Shown piece by piece: positions 10,825 through 22,144 of a DNA stretch of 64,000 bases. The position numbers and the translations under genes are program-made. The notes below the pieces were generated by a model, which was given only the letters and a program-made list of their open reading frames with translations, was not told the origin of the DNA and ran no database searches. Position 1 is the first letter of the stretch. Each line of letters starts with the position of its first letter. The DNA comes from Acephala macrosclerotiorum (Eukaryota; Ascomycota; Leotiomycetes; Helotiales; Mollisiaceae): NCBI GenBank assembly GCA_014904845.1, contig MU119215.1, forward strand, positions 310,001-374,000, in the 5' to 3' direction.

Positions 10825-13691
10825 CTAAACCTTTCGATAAGCCTCGCAAATCCTCTTGGTTTCATCCTGCATATACTTATAAACATCCTCAAACATTCCA
10901 TGCAACTCCCCCGCCATCTCCTTATTTGCCTCTGCAAACTCCCCATCGAGCCACTTCTTACTCGGAAACATATCAGCCACATTCTCAGGCAGATTTCGAA
11001 TGTAGCTTTCCATAGGACCGTATTTGGGAAGAAGAGCTTGTGCCTCGCGCATCTTGCGTGATTTCTCCTTGGCGGCTTCGATCTTGGCGGCGTAGGAGCC
11101 TTTGGGCCATTTGGGCTTGGTGGTGGGTGTGGGCTTGGGTTGACCGTGGGTGGATGCACCAAGACCGATGGGGAAGTCGTTCTTGGGGTTGGGGGTGATG
11201 ACTTTGACTGTCTTCTTAGGTGTGGGGGTTGGGGTGAGGGTGAGACTGCTGGTAGATTGACCGATGGGCTCTGGGCTATGTTCGACGATGTTGATAGTTC
11301 TCTGAGGGGTAGGAGTACTGCTGCTGCTACTGCTAGATTGACCGATGAGCTCGAGCTCGGGGTTGGTGTCGATGTCAAGTCTGATGCTCTTGATGGGTCG
11401 GGTGTCGAATTCGTTCTCTTCTGGAGGTGGACGCTTGCACACGGTTGGCCAGATCTTGGTCTTGAAGAGGAATGGGGGTGGGCGGTCGAGTGCTGCCTTT
11501 GCAACTGAGACGAGGTGGTTGGGTGCCAAGTTCTAGGTTTGTCAGTCCGAGATCTGGTGCTTTTCAGCTAGTAATGTACTCACAGTGCTCTTCTCGACTG
11601 CTCCGGTCTCGCCGATGGTTCCGGTCTCCTTCGCAACGACGGGCTCCTCCATTCCGACAGGTTCCTTTGCAATGATAGACTTCTCCGCGAGGATAGGTCC
11701 CTCCGCAATAACAGATCCCTTTGCAACGATAGATCCCTCCGCAACGACAGGCCCCTTCGCAATGACAGGCTCCTTCGCAATGACAGGCTCCTTCGCAATG
11801 ACAGGTCCCTCCGCCATGATAGTATCCTTCGGATGAACGTTGACCTCCATCAGCCGGAATCCCTTCGGTGTCTTGATACTGACAATGACACTTGGCGTTC
11901 CATCCTTATTGATAGCCATCGTATAGGTAGCAATCTCCTCCTTGCGTCCTCTCTTGCTTTGGCGAGAGGTAGTTGGTTGAGGTTGAGAGGTGACAGCGAC
12001 CTTCTTCCCACCAGCAGTAGACCTCTGCTTCATTCCCTTAGCACCAGGATTCTGCTTATCCTCCTTCTTCAGCTCGGCCATAATCTTCACCAGACCATCA
12101 CACGTAATTTGTCTCTTCTTATGCTCCTTAGCATATTTTCGGAAGTAAGGACGAGCTTCCTGGAGTGTGAGGCGGCTAGAAACATTCTTGAGATACTCCA
12201 TGCCTGTGCATCCGAGGGTGTCAGGTCGGATATCCTTGGGGAAGGCGTGGAAGATGTTGGTTAGGCCCCAGACCTTCTTGACAGTGGCTTCGGCGGCATC
12301 GTACTTTGCAGTGGATTCCTCGCTGCGCTCACCAGACTAGATACAAAGAATATGGTTAGCATAGTTCCGGTTCAAAGAACGGAGAATGAAATGCGGGATT
12401 CCGCGTGGAGAAAGGAAACAGAGGAAGTACAAGACGTTTCCACTGCGCCATGATTGTGTGTGAGATGGACGGGATGTAGTGGGGGCGGCGGTGATGTGTT
12501 TGTGAAAGGAAGTGAAGGTGGGATGTGTCCGCTGGGCGGTGATTGAGGAGATGAAGGAAGATGACGGAAGCACGGAGCCCGCTTTGTGATGGGAGATGAA
12601 GGTGGAGAGAATCCGCTCCGCGATATGGAGAGGTGATGGTGATATGGGGGAGGAACGGATCCCGTCTTGTGACAGAACATGAGCGAGGAGATGCTCCACT
12701 CCGCGATTTTGGGAAAGTGGTGGGAAGGTGGGGAGTGAAGGGAGCCCACATCTGTATGGGACATGAGTGAGGAAATCCTCCACTCCGTGATGATTGGGAA
12801 GTGATGGGGATGTGAGGGGTGAACAGAACCAGCTTTGTGATCATACAATGACGAGGTGATAGGGAAGTGAGGAGAGGATGAAGCCCACCCCGTGATTACA
12901 CAAGGAGGAGGTGATGGGAGTTTTGGGGGAGAAAGGAGCCCGCCATGTATTCACACAATGAGTGGAACGGCAGCTCACTCCACTCCGCGGTGTGATGATG
13001 TTGATGTAATGGCTGGCGGGAATGAAATCATTCCGCGACGGAAATGAGAGGGGTGGGACGGAGTGATGTGGTGGAAGTGCTATGTGCGAGGAAATCAAGT
13101 TGATGGAGAGATCGGCGAAGAGCAGCAGAGTCACGGCTGTCACGCTTTGAGATCTCGTCGATGGAGAGACACGGCTGTCACGCTTTGAGATCTCGTCAAT
13201 GGAGAGATCAGCGAAGAGCAATAGAGTCACTGCGGTCAAGCTTTGAACTCTCGTCATTGAGTTCAGACGGGTGTGTGCAGGAATGTTGGCAACGGGCGCA
13301 GCTCGGGTAATAAAGGGGTAGCCACCCTATACGAAACTTCGTCTAGGGAGCAAAGACAGTAGCAATGAGAATAGCAATGTCGCGACGATAGCAAACTAAG
13401 GAGATGATGGGCAAATAGCAGCAATGGGGTGACAGGTTCAGCTTTGAAGTTGAGACGGTGAATGTGCAGGAATGTTCGCAGTGAAGGTGTGGAGGTGTCC
13501 TATCGTTGCGCTATACGAAACTTCGTAGAGAGGCTTTCGTATAGGAGACGCGACGATAGCGATAATGTGAAAATAGGAAATGGTATGCGTACTCGACGGG
13601 AATGACCACGAACTTTCTCCTTCCCGAAGGTCTCCTCCTCTACTTCGCTAACATTGGGGACGGCAGCGGGGGCGGCGCGACGGCGAGGCAT
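10825..13691 (-). CDS. Hexapeptide-repeat protein with a repeat-filled 1.26-kb first intron
   Basis: Three exons on the minus strand: 13691-13593 (MPRRRAAPAAVPNVSEVEE...), 12336-11584 and 11532-10825; all junctions are phase 0, giving 519 aa. Intron 2 (51 nt) has clear GTGAGT and CCTAG ends. Intron 1 has donor GTACGC and a strong acceptor, with GCTAACC about 20 nt before CTAG, but is 1256 nt long. Exon 2 begins SGERSEESTAKYDAAEATVK and continues into a compact, probably folded region (residues about 45-110; KVWGLTNIFHAFPKDI). A basic linker and a short beta-like segment follow, then about eleven tandem hexapeptides of the type VIAKEP/VVAEGS (about 206-270). Exon 3 carries S/T/P-rich low complexity and ends in a helical region (about 430-519). 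No known domain is recognised. The internal repeats, acidic and basic tracts and odd intron suggest a fast-evolving gene. The assignment of exon 1 is the least certain part; a different 5' exon inside the intron cannot be excluded. Confidence 0.7.
11623..11820 (-). repeat. 18-bp coding minisatellite (VIAKEP-type hexapeptides)
   Basis: Eleven consecutive 18-bp units encode the hexapeptides IMAEGP, VIAKEP (twice), VIAKGP, VVAEGS, IVAKGS, VIAEGP, ILAEKS, IIAKEP, VGMEEP and VVAKET. Period and frame are kept without interruption, while positions 4-6 vary between K/E, E/G/K and P/S/T. The two identical units and the graded divergence of the others are typical of slippage or unequal exchange followed by drift. 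The unit pattern (two hydrophobics, Ala, then charged or Pro) does not match the standard left-handed beta-helix hexapeptide. Confidence 0.9.
12400..13040 (-). repeat. Degenerate 80-105-bp tandem array inside an intron
   Basis: The motif CCACTCCGCGAT or a variant recurs at about 12443, 12536, 12618, 12701, 12785, 12890 and 12985, spaced 82-105 bp. Between them a second half-unit (GGAGCCCGCTTTGTGATGGGA-like) alternates. About seven diverged copies. The plus strand is G/A-rich and the transcribed strand C/T-rich. On the transcribed strand all three frames stay open over about 12340-12850, a consequence of the skewed composition and the repeat. The array lies wholly within intron 1 of the gene at 10825-13691. 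Confidence 0.75.
13262..13592. repeat. Two copies of a ~181-bp repeat abutting exon 1
   Basis: The string TGTGCAGGAATGTTSGCA occurs at about 13273 and 13455. In both copies CTATACGAAACTTCGT follows 55-60 bp later (13332 and 13511), and a CGCGACGATAGC string follows again (about 13383 and 13549). The second copy also holds an inverted repeat, CTATACGAAA...TTTCGTATAG, with a 14-nt loop. The right end runs into the first exon of the gene at 10825-13691. The same GAATGTTCGCAG and CTATACGAAA strings recur in the array at 14.1-15.5 kb, so the two arrays are related. Confidence 0.7.
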
Positions 13692-14114
13692 GTTGAATTT
13701 TGGGGTACTAGCGGGGAGAGAGGAGTTAGTATAGTGTATAGGATGGAGGAGGGTTGGAGGAACTCCTTGATTGAGGATGAAGGTGGAGGGTACCTACGGA
13801 GGAATGCTTGCTGTGGTGGAAGGTTGCCTGAGTAGTGTGGTGACAGTGATGGAAGACGTGATAGCAGTTGCTGGTATGAGTTGCGAAGGGTTGATAGTGT
13901 TGGGTGATATCTTGACTTAAAATGTGGCTGAGGTGAGAAAGGTTTCGAGGATTTGTGTGCGAGGAAGACTTGAAATAGTTGTGAGGGAGGAAGCTACTGC
14001 AAGGCTGCGAGAAAATTCTTCAAGCGAGAAGACAATAGTAAGGTGGAATTCGAAGATGATGCTGTTGATGCGTTTGTCTTGTTTGCACCCTCGAGGCTGG
14101 ATCTCGAGTTAAGC

Positions 14115-15500
14115 GACCTCCTGAATGTTCGCAGCCATCTCAGTGCTACGACCGAAGCCTCGCACAATAGCTAGCGCTCGTCTATATGAGAAATTTACTA
14201 TACGAAAAGTCTGTCCTACTGTTCTGTAGAGATGCTATATGAACTTTTGGTAAGATGTTAGTTTTATTGAAAGTGAGCTCCTGAGTCCTGAATGTTTGCA
14301 GCCACCTAGCTATCATATATGAGACATCGCACTGTAGCTAGCTATTGTTTATACGTAGAATTTGAACTACATAAAGTCTATTCCACCGCCCTGAGAGATG
14401 CTTTGCACAATTTTGATAAGATGTTGGTTATATTGAAAGTGAGGTCTTGAGTCAGGAATATTTGCAGCCATCTTAATATCATATACGTGACTTCACACTA
14501 AAGCTCGCTATTCTCTATACGTATAATTTGCAATATGTAATGTCTGTTCTACTGTTTAGCAGAGATGATGCGTGCAATTTGTTGAGGTGTTGGCTGCATC
14601 GAAAGCGAGCATGTAATCATGTAACTTGAGCAACTCAACGTTCGCAGCCGTTTCAAAACCACATACGAAAGCTCGTTCACAATAGTTAGCTTCGCCTATA
14701 CCTAGTGTCCATAATAATGTCGCAGAAAGAATCTACCGTTTGGATAAGGGGGTAGCTCCTGTGTTGAAACTGAGCAGGTGAATATGCAACTTGAGTAACT
14801 TCAACGTTCGCACCAAGCAAAGTACCATTGCCCAAGATTCCTCCTACAATAGCTAGCTTTGCCAACACATAGACATTACACTATTTTTACTGTCTGTACT
14901 ATCGTTGCGGAAAGATTCTGCGTATTTGGCGGGATGTTAGTTGCATTGAAATTAAGCAGGTGATCATGCTGTTGAGAAATCCCAATGTCACATCCCGCCT
15001 GACCTCATTATACAACATTCACAGGACGATAGAATGCTTCTGTTTCTGCGTCTAGCATCTGTCGCATGTTCTTTATTCTATCATCATGCCGAGATCTTGC
15101 ATTCAGAGTGAATTGTTCATTGTGACAGAGGTTAGCATGTGCTCAATGTCAGTTGCTTGGTAAAGACTGCATTGGTGGTGAAAAGGGCTACAGAAGGCCT
15201 TTATATACATAAAAGGGGGGTGGGGCATCCCACCCCCTTAATGAGGCCGGTGGCACCGCTATGTGGTCCCATGTCTCAACTGACACTCAAGCAGCTCCAC
15301 TAGCTTCAATGTTCGCTATTGTCTTACTACAACCCTACCACATAGTGCGTACAATAGTAGCTTTCATCTATGGGCAGATGATCCTCTATGTATTGTTTGT
15401 TCTGTGCAGTCTATCAAAATGTTGCCTTTGTGAGAAGGCGTCACTTGTGATGAAGGTGAGCACATGCTCAAGCAGTCAATTGTTCACAGCAGACTCAATA
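14115..15500. repeat. Degenerate ~165-180-bp tandem array upstream of the hexapeptide-repeat gene
   Basis: Anchor strings GAATGTTYGCAGCC or close variants occur at about 14123, 14290, 14456, 14636, 14802 and 14978, with a weaker copy near 15307. Spacing is 166, 166, 180, 166 and about 176 bp. Within each unit the order is conserved: the anchor, then CACAATAGCTAGC or a variant, then TATACGWA..., then GTCTGTYCTACTGT, then AGAGATGCT, then AAGATGTTAGTT-ATTGAAAGTGAG. Divergence between neighbours is high. The array lies upstream (5') of the minus-strand gene at 10825-13691 and contains no gene. Confidence 0.75.
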
Positions 15501-18500
15501 CCACTCTACAATACGAGCACGAAGCATCCAATTAGCATTGACATGAAAGATATCAAGTCCAAAGGAGAAATCTTCAAGACTATAATCCATGAAGAAGTAA
15601 GCGTGCTGTATATTTGAGAGGAGAGTTTTGCTTGGCTGCATGCAATGCAAAGAGTTCCGGGGCACAGTGAACATTGTGAACAGGGACGTCCAACAAAGGA
15701 TGTCGAAGAGTGCTGTGGTCGAAGTTGATTCAACACCAAGCTAGTTATTCGCGTCCTGGTGAAGCAACTCCCCTCATTTCTCCAGCGTCTAGCTGCTATG
15801 ACCGGGTGTGATATGTCGTCGTGCTCGTATTTGAGCTCAAAGAGGTGATGTGCCAATTAGAGAAGACTCAGCGGCGATGCGATCCTCCGTCATCAAAGTG
15901 ATTGATAGTGTGTGGTGAAAAATCTCAATGGGTTTGTCGGATGTTGGGTTACGATATGTGAGGGATGGAGAGGAGCAAGAGTTGAACCGAGTTCGCGTTC
16001 AAGGCGACGAGCAGGAAGGAAAACATGGCCTTCAAAAGGATGGAAGTTCTCAATCCACTCTCTACAGAGCACTTGAACTGATGGAATCCTACAGGATGTA
16101 CCTAGCACTGAGAACCGATCGAACACCACACCTCCCTTGCCTTCCAAACCCACTCTCCCTAATGCGTGTAACGTGAGTGACGAGTCTTGTAATCAAGGGG
16201 AGGAACACAAACAACGATTGCTACAAGAGCTGCGATGAGACAAGCGATTCATGTGAACAGAGCCACGTTGATGATCACAATGTGAGGTGAGTGTTGAAGG
16301 TGAATGCAGAAGAGCTCGCTGGTCCAGAATTCTTCGTTGGTTAGGCTTGCCAAATTTGCTTTAAAGGCTTACCACCTGGAGGACTTGACCACTGCTGTCT
16401 CTCCTCAGCTTTGCGGACTGTTTTGCTATATATTCTTTGTGGTTGACGTTGGTCTGTTTGTAGGTACTAAGACTCTGGATCATTTCGAAAAGTTGAAGGG
16501 ATTCCAAGGAAGGTGGAAGAGAGAGCAGTGGCGACTGGAGTTTGCTGTCAAGAGCAATTTGGTTGTAGTGCTTAGAATTTCGGACAGCGAGGCCATTGAG
16601 TTCGAATCGCTCTCATCGGTCCTATTGAAGACACCAAGTCTCTAGATCCCCTCAAAACTTGGAGCTTAGCTAGCCGCCTAAGAAAAGCGTAAGAGGGGCT
16701 TAACGGCAGAACGCTGGTGTCAAGATAGCTTGGATGTCAAGAGCTTGGTTGTAGGATATTGATTGATGATGATCAAGTGGCGCTTCGAGGTGGTTGTCGA
16801 GTGTTTTTGAGATCGAATCTGTTGCTCGCCTGTTCCCGTCCGCTGTTATGACGGGAACATCTTGAACTGTTTCACAGGCGAGGAGGTTGAGAGGATAGTA
16901 TCGACGTTGCTTCCGAAATATCGGCAGAAGTTGACTGACACATTTCTGGTTTGCAAGAACATCGTTTCGGAGATAAAGAGGCAAAGATGATTCGAGACAA
17001 TGTTCGTTCAGCTCAGAGTGATCGTAACCATTCTCGGATATCGGCTGAAATAGAATGCTTGCTCTTCGGCTCCAGATTCTGCATTCGCTGGATATGAAAT
17101 CTCAAGATGAATCGCTGGAAACTAGAGGATAAATTGATCTGTCTTGGTACCCGATGACTTCCTTAGAATGACTGGAACGGAGATTGATGAACGAATGTAG
17201 CGAAGGATGCCGGATTTGAGGCAACGTGACTTCTAGAATGTACATTACGGACCGATTTCGGCTTCATTTCTAGATCTAGTTCTGAGGAATAGATGAAGAA
17301 GGAAGGAGGAAGGAGAGCGAAATCAGGTTTTGGCATCCTTCAGTTCGCATTAGGCCCTAGGCCGACGATGTCTTGAAGATCTACAATTAAGGTTCTCCTA
17401 TTCTTAAGTTTTTATGCTAACAGTGCTAGTGATTGAGAAAGACTAGAGGTGTGAATATGCCGCTTTAGGCTGAATTCAGGTTAGAAACAACGATACGCGT
17501 ACTGCAGATGGTGTGGAGGTTTGCAATCCTCGGATCCTTGACCGACTTGTTGACGTTTAAACACATACGTGATTGGGAACACTTCAACACCCAGGTTCAT
17601 TCTCATGGCCAATGCCGCCAGAAACTTGACTGGATATGAGATGATAGGTTTCGGCAGTCTGCGAAGAATATCAAAAAGCAGGGAACAGAAATAGTAGGGC
17701 TGAGTTCAAACATGGGATGAACATCATGTGATTTGTTTTTCTAAAAAAGGAGAGACCGCCGCGGAAGGCATGCAATGCTTGCTTGCACCAGAGAACAGGT
17801 GGTCCATTTTGGCATGAATGGTGGAGGGCGTACGGCTAAAGCTCAGATTTATGCCTTTTCCGTCCGATGTCTGCTTTGTCTGATACTTTCTGGGTCTCAC
17901 CCCTTTGCCCGTGCTCGATGTTTCGAAACAACACACAGCGCTTCAACCAACGGCAGCGTGTGCGTTCACACTCCTTGAAACGAACTTGAGAAACAACAAA
18001 AGACTGTGCACCTCGTCTTGGGAGTGTGTCGCTGTCGCTATCGAAGGCTCAAGAATGAGTGAGATATTGAATGCCTAACACAACGTCGATGCCAGCGGAT
18101 AGTCCACGATGCTCAGTCACATTGTCACGTCGAGTCAGTGTCCCGGTGCACAAGAATGCGGGGTGCGGACGTGGAGAAGGGCCGAAAGAAGTCATCTTGG
18201 AATACAGGAGTAGTAGAAGTCGAAGAAATGAAGAAAAGGATTCAGGGCAAGTGATACGTTGCACTGTGGGGTGCAGATGATCCACGGATAGTGGTGCCGA
18301 AGTGACCTCCTGATGCGTCCGCTTGTGTAGATTGTAGATTGTCGAAAGTTTAGGTCGCGCAAGCGAAGAGGACCGTCCCAAAGCGAAAGCCTCGAGGGGC
18401 CGCCTTGGCATCTGATGTGGCTGAACCCTGAAGCAGCAGATTCTGGACCAGCACTGACTGGTGATCTGGCGGGCACTTTGCTCGGAAGAGACAAGCGGTT

Positions 18501-19646
18501 GCGCCACTCCAGCGCGTGAAATCTCCGAGGCATCACCCCAGATCCAACCACACCCTTCGAACTCGAGGCCTGGTCAAGACCAGAAGTTTCATCGCACAAG
18601 CAGAGCTTTCTTTCACACGTACCAACGTACCCTCACACCCTCACACCGGCTCGAAAGGACACTCCCTCGCGCCCTCCCTCATCTGCTCGCTCGACCTTCC
18701 TGGCCAGCCACTAAGATCCGCCCTTGCGGGAAGGTTTTGATGATCAGGGGAAAATCAATGCTGCACAGACAACTGCGAGATACACCAATAACCACACATC
18801 GAACCACTCCTGCCCAACTCCCGGTACACTAGGAACGTGCCAGGCGGTTGTTTCGATTCGGTCCATCTCGCTGCAGGAACCTCCTGACACTGGTCAGTCT
18901 GATCGTTCGCTTGAAAGACCTCCCATTTCGGGCTATCTTGGTAGCATTCCTGGACTTGGCAGGAATGACTCTCGTTGGCTGTGATGGCCGTCGACAATCC
19001 TCATCATGAGTTTAACTCAACTATGCTTGGGCCACATGGCGCCGGAGAGCACAAGGACATCGCTTCGACCGAAGGTGGTGGGTGTGAGCCATGGCAAGGA
19101 ACGGAGACAAAACGGGACAGCCATGGGCCCGGTCCCAATTTATATATCGAGGACACCACCCACAAAAATAATATCCAGACAGTAGACTTGTACAGTCATC
19201 GCACTCCTTTCGTTCAGCTGCGCAGTCCACGACGTTCTTCTTCCTCACAGTCAATAATTATTGTAAGTTACTCCGTTCCGTTGTGTTGCGCTAGTCCATG
19301 GCCCTTTCCAGCCTCGCTTGAGTTTTGCTGCCCATATGGAAGCGCAATATCAAGACGAGGACAATAGCAACGCTGGCGCATACCCGAATATTCAAAAGCC
19401 TCGCACAGAACCCCTTCTTCGATCTTGTCTTTCTTTCTCGCACCTTCATTCATCAAATTATTTGCCCCTTCCAAGAAATTCAAAGCTGGTGTCTGGTACC
19501 CCAGCAAATATTCCTCGAATACACCATCTACGAAACGTCTTTATTTACGCGCGACGTCAAGACTAAACACACCGAAAAACACAAACTAATACTTCGAACA
19601 GTCTGCACATTCCTTCAGAACATCCTACAGCAGCTGGTACTACTTT
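15501..19646. other. Long gene-poor stretch upstream of the GH55 gene
   Basis: Over 4 kb with no supported gene. Short frames exist (for example 113 codons at 16304-16645, +, and 152 codons at 18049-18507, -), but they lack recognisable motifs and overlap rivals on the other strand. The final kilobase probably holds the promoter and leader of the secreted glucanase starting at 19647. A TATA-like run (TTTATATATCGAGG) is at about 19139, and the last 300 bp are C/T- and CAAC-rich, as in fungal leaders. Confidence 0.45.
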
Positions 19647-22144
19647 ATGATGGCTTCATTCTCGATTATCGCCCTCTTTGTGGCTCTACGCTTTTTCATT
19701 CTCGTCTCTGGTATTCCTATGCCAGAGCCTGCTACCGATGCTGCTGCCTCGACCTCGACCTACTGGCTTGCAAACATTGCTCGTCAAGGTACGGTTGCTT
19801 ACGGCACTTCTGGCTATCAAGTCTTCCGCAATGTCCAAGATTTTGGCGCCACGGGTGATGGTTCCACTGATGACACCGCCGCCATTAACGCTGCTATTAC
19901 CGCTGGTACTCGATGCGCTCAAGGTTGCGACTCTTCGACCACCTCTCCGGCTTTGGTAAGTTATCGTAGTGTCCCGTGATTCGTGGGACGTTTTGGCAGA
20001 AAATTTGCTGACGCATCTAGGTCTACTTCCCTCCTGGTACTTACATGATCAGCTCCCCTTTGATCCAGCTCTACTACACCCAATTTGTTGGTGATGCTAT
20101 CAGCATCCCAACCATCAAGGCCACAGCTGGCTTCACAGGGATTGCCTTGATCGACTCGGATCCTTATGCCAGCAACGGAGACAACTGGTACACCAACCAG
20201 AACAACTTCTTCCGCCAAATTCGCAACTTCGTCCTCGACACTACCCTTATGCCTGTTAGCTCTGGCAGTGGTATTCACTGGCAAGTTGCTCAGGCCACCA
20301 GTCTCCAAAACATCGTGTTTAACATGCGAACCGATGGTGGAACTGCCAATGCTCAGCAGGGTATCTTCATGGACAACGGCTCTGGTGGCTTCATGACTGA
20401 CTTGGTCTTCAACGGCGGCAAATACGGTGCATTCTTTGGCAATCAGCAATTTACCACTAGGAACCTCACGTTCAACGGATGCAAGTTCTTCTAAATCCTT
20501 TTGTTCTCTGCAACGTTTTGGTAATAGCTTCTAACGGTAATAGGTCAAACTGCCATCTTCATGAACTGGAATTGGGCATGGACACTCTCTGGAGTCACTA
20601 TCAATAACGCTCAAATCGGTATCGATATGGCAAATGGTGGTGCAGCAGACCAGACCGTAGGCTCAGTCATGCTCATCGACAGCAAGATCTCCAACACCCC
20701 TATCGGCGTTTCGACTGTCTACTCAACCAGTGAGGGAGCAACAAATGGTACTCTTATCATCGACAACGTTGACTTCTCTACCAATGTCCCAGTGGCTGTC
20801 TCGAACGCTGCTTCAAAGGCCACCATTCTCGCAGGAAACACCAAGGTCTCTTCGTGGATGCAAGGTCGAACATACAACGGTGCCAATACTGGTGTAGCCG
20901 TCCAAGGAGCCCAGACAGCCCCAACTAAACCTGCGTCCCTCTTGACCTCTACCGGCAACGTCTTTGCTCGATCTAAGCCCCAATATGAAGGTGTCTCAGT
21001 CTCCTCCTTCAAGAGTGTTAAGGCTGCCGGTGCCAAAGGTGACGGTGTGACTGATGACACTGCTGCCATTCAAGCACTGTTCAACTCAGCAGCTGCTACC
21101 GATGTCGTTTACTTCGACCACGGTGCCTATGTCATCACAAGCACAGTCACCGTTCCCAAGAACATCCGCATCACTGGCGAGATTTGGCCTTTGATCATGG
21201 CTGGAGGATCTTCCTTCTTCAATAACCAAGCAAACCCGAAGCCAGTCTTCCAAGTTGGTCAGCCAGGCGATACTGGATCAGTCGAAATGTCCGACCTCAT
21301 CTTCGAGACTCTTGGACCTCAACCAGGTGCCATTCTTGTTGAGTGGAACGTTGCCGAGACTTCTCAAGGCTCTTCTGGCATGTGGGACGTCCACTTCCGC
21401 ATTGGAGGTTCAGCCGGCACTGGTCTGCAATCAAACACCTGCCTCAAGAACCCAGATGTCATTGCCCCAGCCAACCCTGCCTGCGAGGGTGCTTTTATGC
21501 TCCTTCATGTTACCTCCCAGGCCACAATCTACCTCGAAAACAACTGGTTCTGGGTTGCCGATCACGAGCTCGACCTTGCCGACCATGGCCAAGTCAACAT
21601 CTTCAACGGCCGTGGTGTCCTTATTGCCTCTGAGCAAGGCCCAGTTTGGATGTACGGAACCAGCTCTGAGCACAGCGTTTTGTACAACTATCAGCTTGTC
21701 AACGCATCCAACGTCTGGATGGGTGCCATCCAAACCGAGACCCCATACTTCCAATCCAACCCTGATGCCTCCACACCCTTCACCGTCAACGCTACCTATT
21801 CAGACCCATCTTTCACCGGTAGCCCGAGTGTTAATAAGGCCTGGGGACTTCGTATTGTCGACTCTTCTGACGTCTTTGTTTTCGGCGCTGGACTCTACAG
21901 CTTCTTCGATAACTACAACCAAGACTGCCTGAATACTGAATCTTGCCAATCGAACATAGTGTCTTTGGAGAATTCTGGATCAGTCTACTTGTATGGTCTA
22001 TCCACCAAGGCTACGACCAACATGGTTACTGTAAACGGCGCCAGCGCTGCTCTCGACAGCGACAATCGCAACACCTTCTGTGCCACTGTCGCTATGTTCG
22101 TTCAGGCAGCCGCAGCCAATCTAGTCAAGAAGTGTTTGGAGTGA
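19647..22144 (+). CDS. Secreted GH55 exo-beta-1,3-glucanase
   Basis: Exons 19647-19955, 20021-20480 and 20544-22144; 789 aa, the usual length of fungal GH55 enzymes. Intron 1 (65 nt) is GT-AG. Intron 2 (63 nt) uses a GC donor, T|GCAAGT, with a CTAAC branch point, and restores TGT-CAA (NGCQTAIFMNW); a GT donor would break the frame. The N-terminus is a signal peptide (MASFSIIALFVALRFFILVS). Two pectate-lyase-3-type beta-helix halves carry the family signature: DFGATGDGSTDDTAAINAA at about residues 64-83, and AAGAKGDGVTDDTAAIQALF at about 416-435. Other GH55-like strings are FNWNW-type NWNWAWTLSG and YLENNWFWVADHELD. Enzymes of this family release glucose from the non-reducing end of beta-1,3-glucan outside the cell, in wall remodelling, reserve-glucan use or attack on other fungi. 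Two adjacent ATGs make the start ambiguous by one codon. Confidence 0.95.

Noticed and set aside
12337..12848. Three overlapping Ser/Pro/His-rich frames on the minus strand
   Set aside because: They lie in an intron with tandem repeats and are open in all frames at once, so openness reflects composition, not selection.
13262..15500. CRISPR-like repeat-spacer array
   Set aside because: Units are 165-181 bp, highly diverged and in a eukaryotic genome; no short identical repeats with unique spacers.
16304..16645. 113-codon frame (+) with a hydrophobic centre
   Set aside because: No homology pattern, no partner exons, and it sits in a long gene-poor tract.
18049..18599. Overlapping minus-strand frames of 135-152 codons
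   Set aside because: Two frames of the same strand compete and neither shows a motif; region is probably upstream DNA of the GH55 gene.
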